From NCBI GenBank assembly GCA_016188575.1, contig JACPHN010000045.1:6261-70260 (forward strand): 64,000 nucleotides of DNA. The letters are read 5' to 3'. A program made the position numbers and the translations under genes. Source of the DNA: Candidatus Schekmanbacteria bacterium. Its GTDB lineage: Bacteria > CSSED10-310 > JACPHN01. The first letter of the stretch is position 1. Every line of letters begins with the position of its first letter. The notes below the pieces were generated by a model. It ran no database searches, was not told where the DNA came from, and saw only the letters and a list, made by a program, of their open reading frames with translations. Of this stretch, positions 63,696 through 64,000 are shown one piece after another.

Positions 63696-64000
63696 ATGGT
63701 TTTCGTGCTAGACAAGCGCAAACGGCCGCTGATGCCGTGCACGGAGAAGCGAGCGCGCAAGCTGCTTGCGGGAGGCCGCGCGCGGGTGCATCGCCTGCAT
63801 CCCTTCACCAGCCGCCTGGTCGATCGCGTCCTCGAGGACAGCGTGGTCGCACCGCTGCGCCTGAAGCTCGATCCGGGGGCCAGGACGACTGGTGTCGCGA
63901 TCGTCCGCGAGGATGGTTCGGTGCAACATGTTCTGCATTTGGCCGAAATCGAGCACCGGGGCGAGAGCGTACGCAAGCACATCGAGCAGCGGAGCAACTA
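63696..64000 (+). CDS. iscB: IscB RNA-guided nuclease, partial (5' end)
   Basis: Open from the ATG at 63696 (GGAGG 5 nt upstream) to the window edge with no stop, 101 codons. The N-terminus is the PLMP domain (KRKRPLMPCTEKRARKLLAGG then RARVHRLHPFTSRLVDR), which defines IscB. RuvC-I follows with its catalytic Asp in LKLDPGARTTGVAIV. The HNH and remaining RuvC motifs would lie beyond the window. IscB is the RNA-guided ancestor of Cas9, carried by IS200/IS605-type elements. No transposase is visible in this window next to it. Confidence 0.9.
   Translation, partial: MVFVLDKRKRPLMPCTEKRARKLLAGGRARVHRLHPFTSRLVDRVLEDSVVAPLRLKLDPGARTTGVAIVREDGSVQHVLHLAEIEHRGESVRKHIEQRSN

Overview
The window comes from a GC-rich Gram-negative bacterium. 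Outer-membrane beta-barrels, cytochrome-porin fusions, an NtrC/sigma-54 circuit, a CIRCE-controlled groESL operon, an NtrC-type kinase and a Ser/Thr kinase fused to a receiver domain all point to a deltaproteobacterial, Myxococcota or Binatota-like lineage. That placement is inferred from gene content and base composition; no rRNA, tRNA or CRISPR array was found.

Layout. 1-6.5 kb is a decayed accessory region: a partial unknown gene, a TnpB that has lost its C-terminal active-site segment, a broken RTX-repeat gene, two small secreted Cys-rich proteins, and a PAP2 phosphatase gene joined out of frame to the rear half of a sensor kinase, followed by a PEGA/beta-barrel gene. 6.9-14.5 kb is a coherent electron-transfer locus: a membrane histidine kinase and an NtrC-type activator lie directly upstream of a near-consensus sigma-54 promoter. 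That promoter precedes a cupredoxin, a monoheme cytochrome c and a Cyc2-like cytochrome-porin, with a second cytochrome-porin beyond a terminator. 14.9-22.4 kb encodes large secreted repeat proteins (tail-fibre-like, Fn3-like, PKD/propeller). 23-31.7 kb is more housekeeping: an unknown protein, a VanZ-like protein, groES-groEL with promoter and CIRCE operator, a B12-binding-type radical SAM enzyme, a response regulator and dnaG primase. 31.8-39.4 kb (minus strand) holds an M43-like metalloprotease and a kdp potassium-uptake operon (small peptide-kdpF-kdpA-kdpB-kdpC, then a KdpD-like sensor fused to a PTS EIIA domain and lacking a kinase).

39.8-43.4 kb is a junk-like zone with an 11-residue-repeat protein, tandem operator-like sites, a small inverted-repeat-bounded segment and a broken Rpn nuclease gene. 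43.9-59.4 kb is a nine-gene, mostly overlapping defence operon: HTH regulator, RadC-like MPN protein, SNF2-type helicase, DUF1156 DNA methyltransferase (frameshifted), DUF499 ATPase, SMC-like ATPase, TOPRIM-like partner, McrB-like AAA+ motor and McrC-like nuclease. It appears to weld a helicase-methylase-ATPase module, an OLD-like pair and an McrBC pair into one transcription unit. A remnant of another methyltransferase lies at its right edge. The window ends with a beta-helix secreted protein, a Ser/Thr kinase-receiver-degenerate cyclase protein, and the start of an IscB gene preceded by a probable omega RNA.

At least five intergenic copies of a C-rich/G-rich palindrome are scattered through the window (about 19.76, 22.97, 27.2, 39.64 and 59.8 kb). 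Several genes carry frameshifts; these may be real decay or sequencing errors, and the text says so for each.
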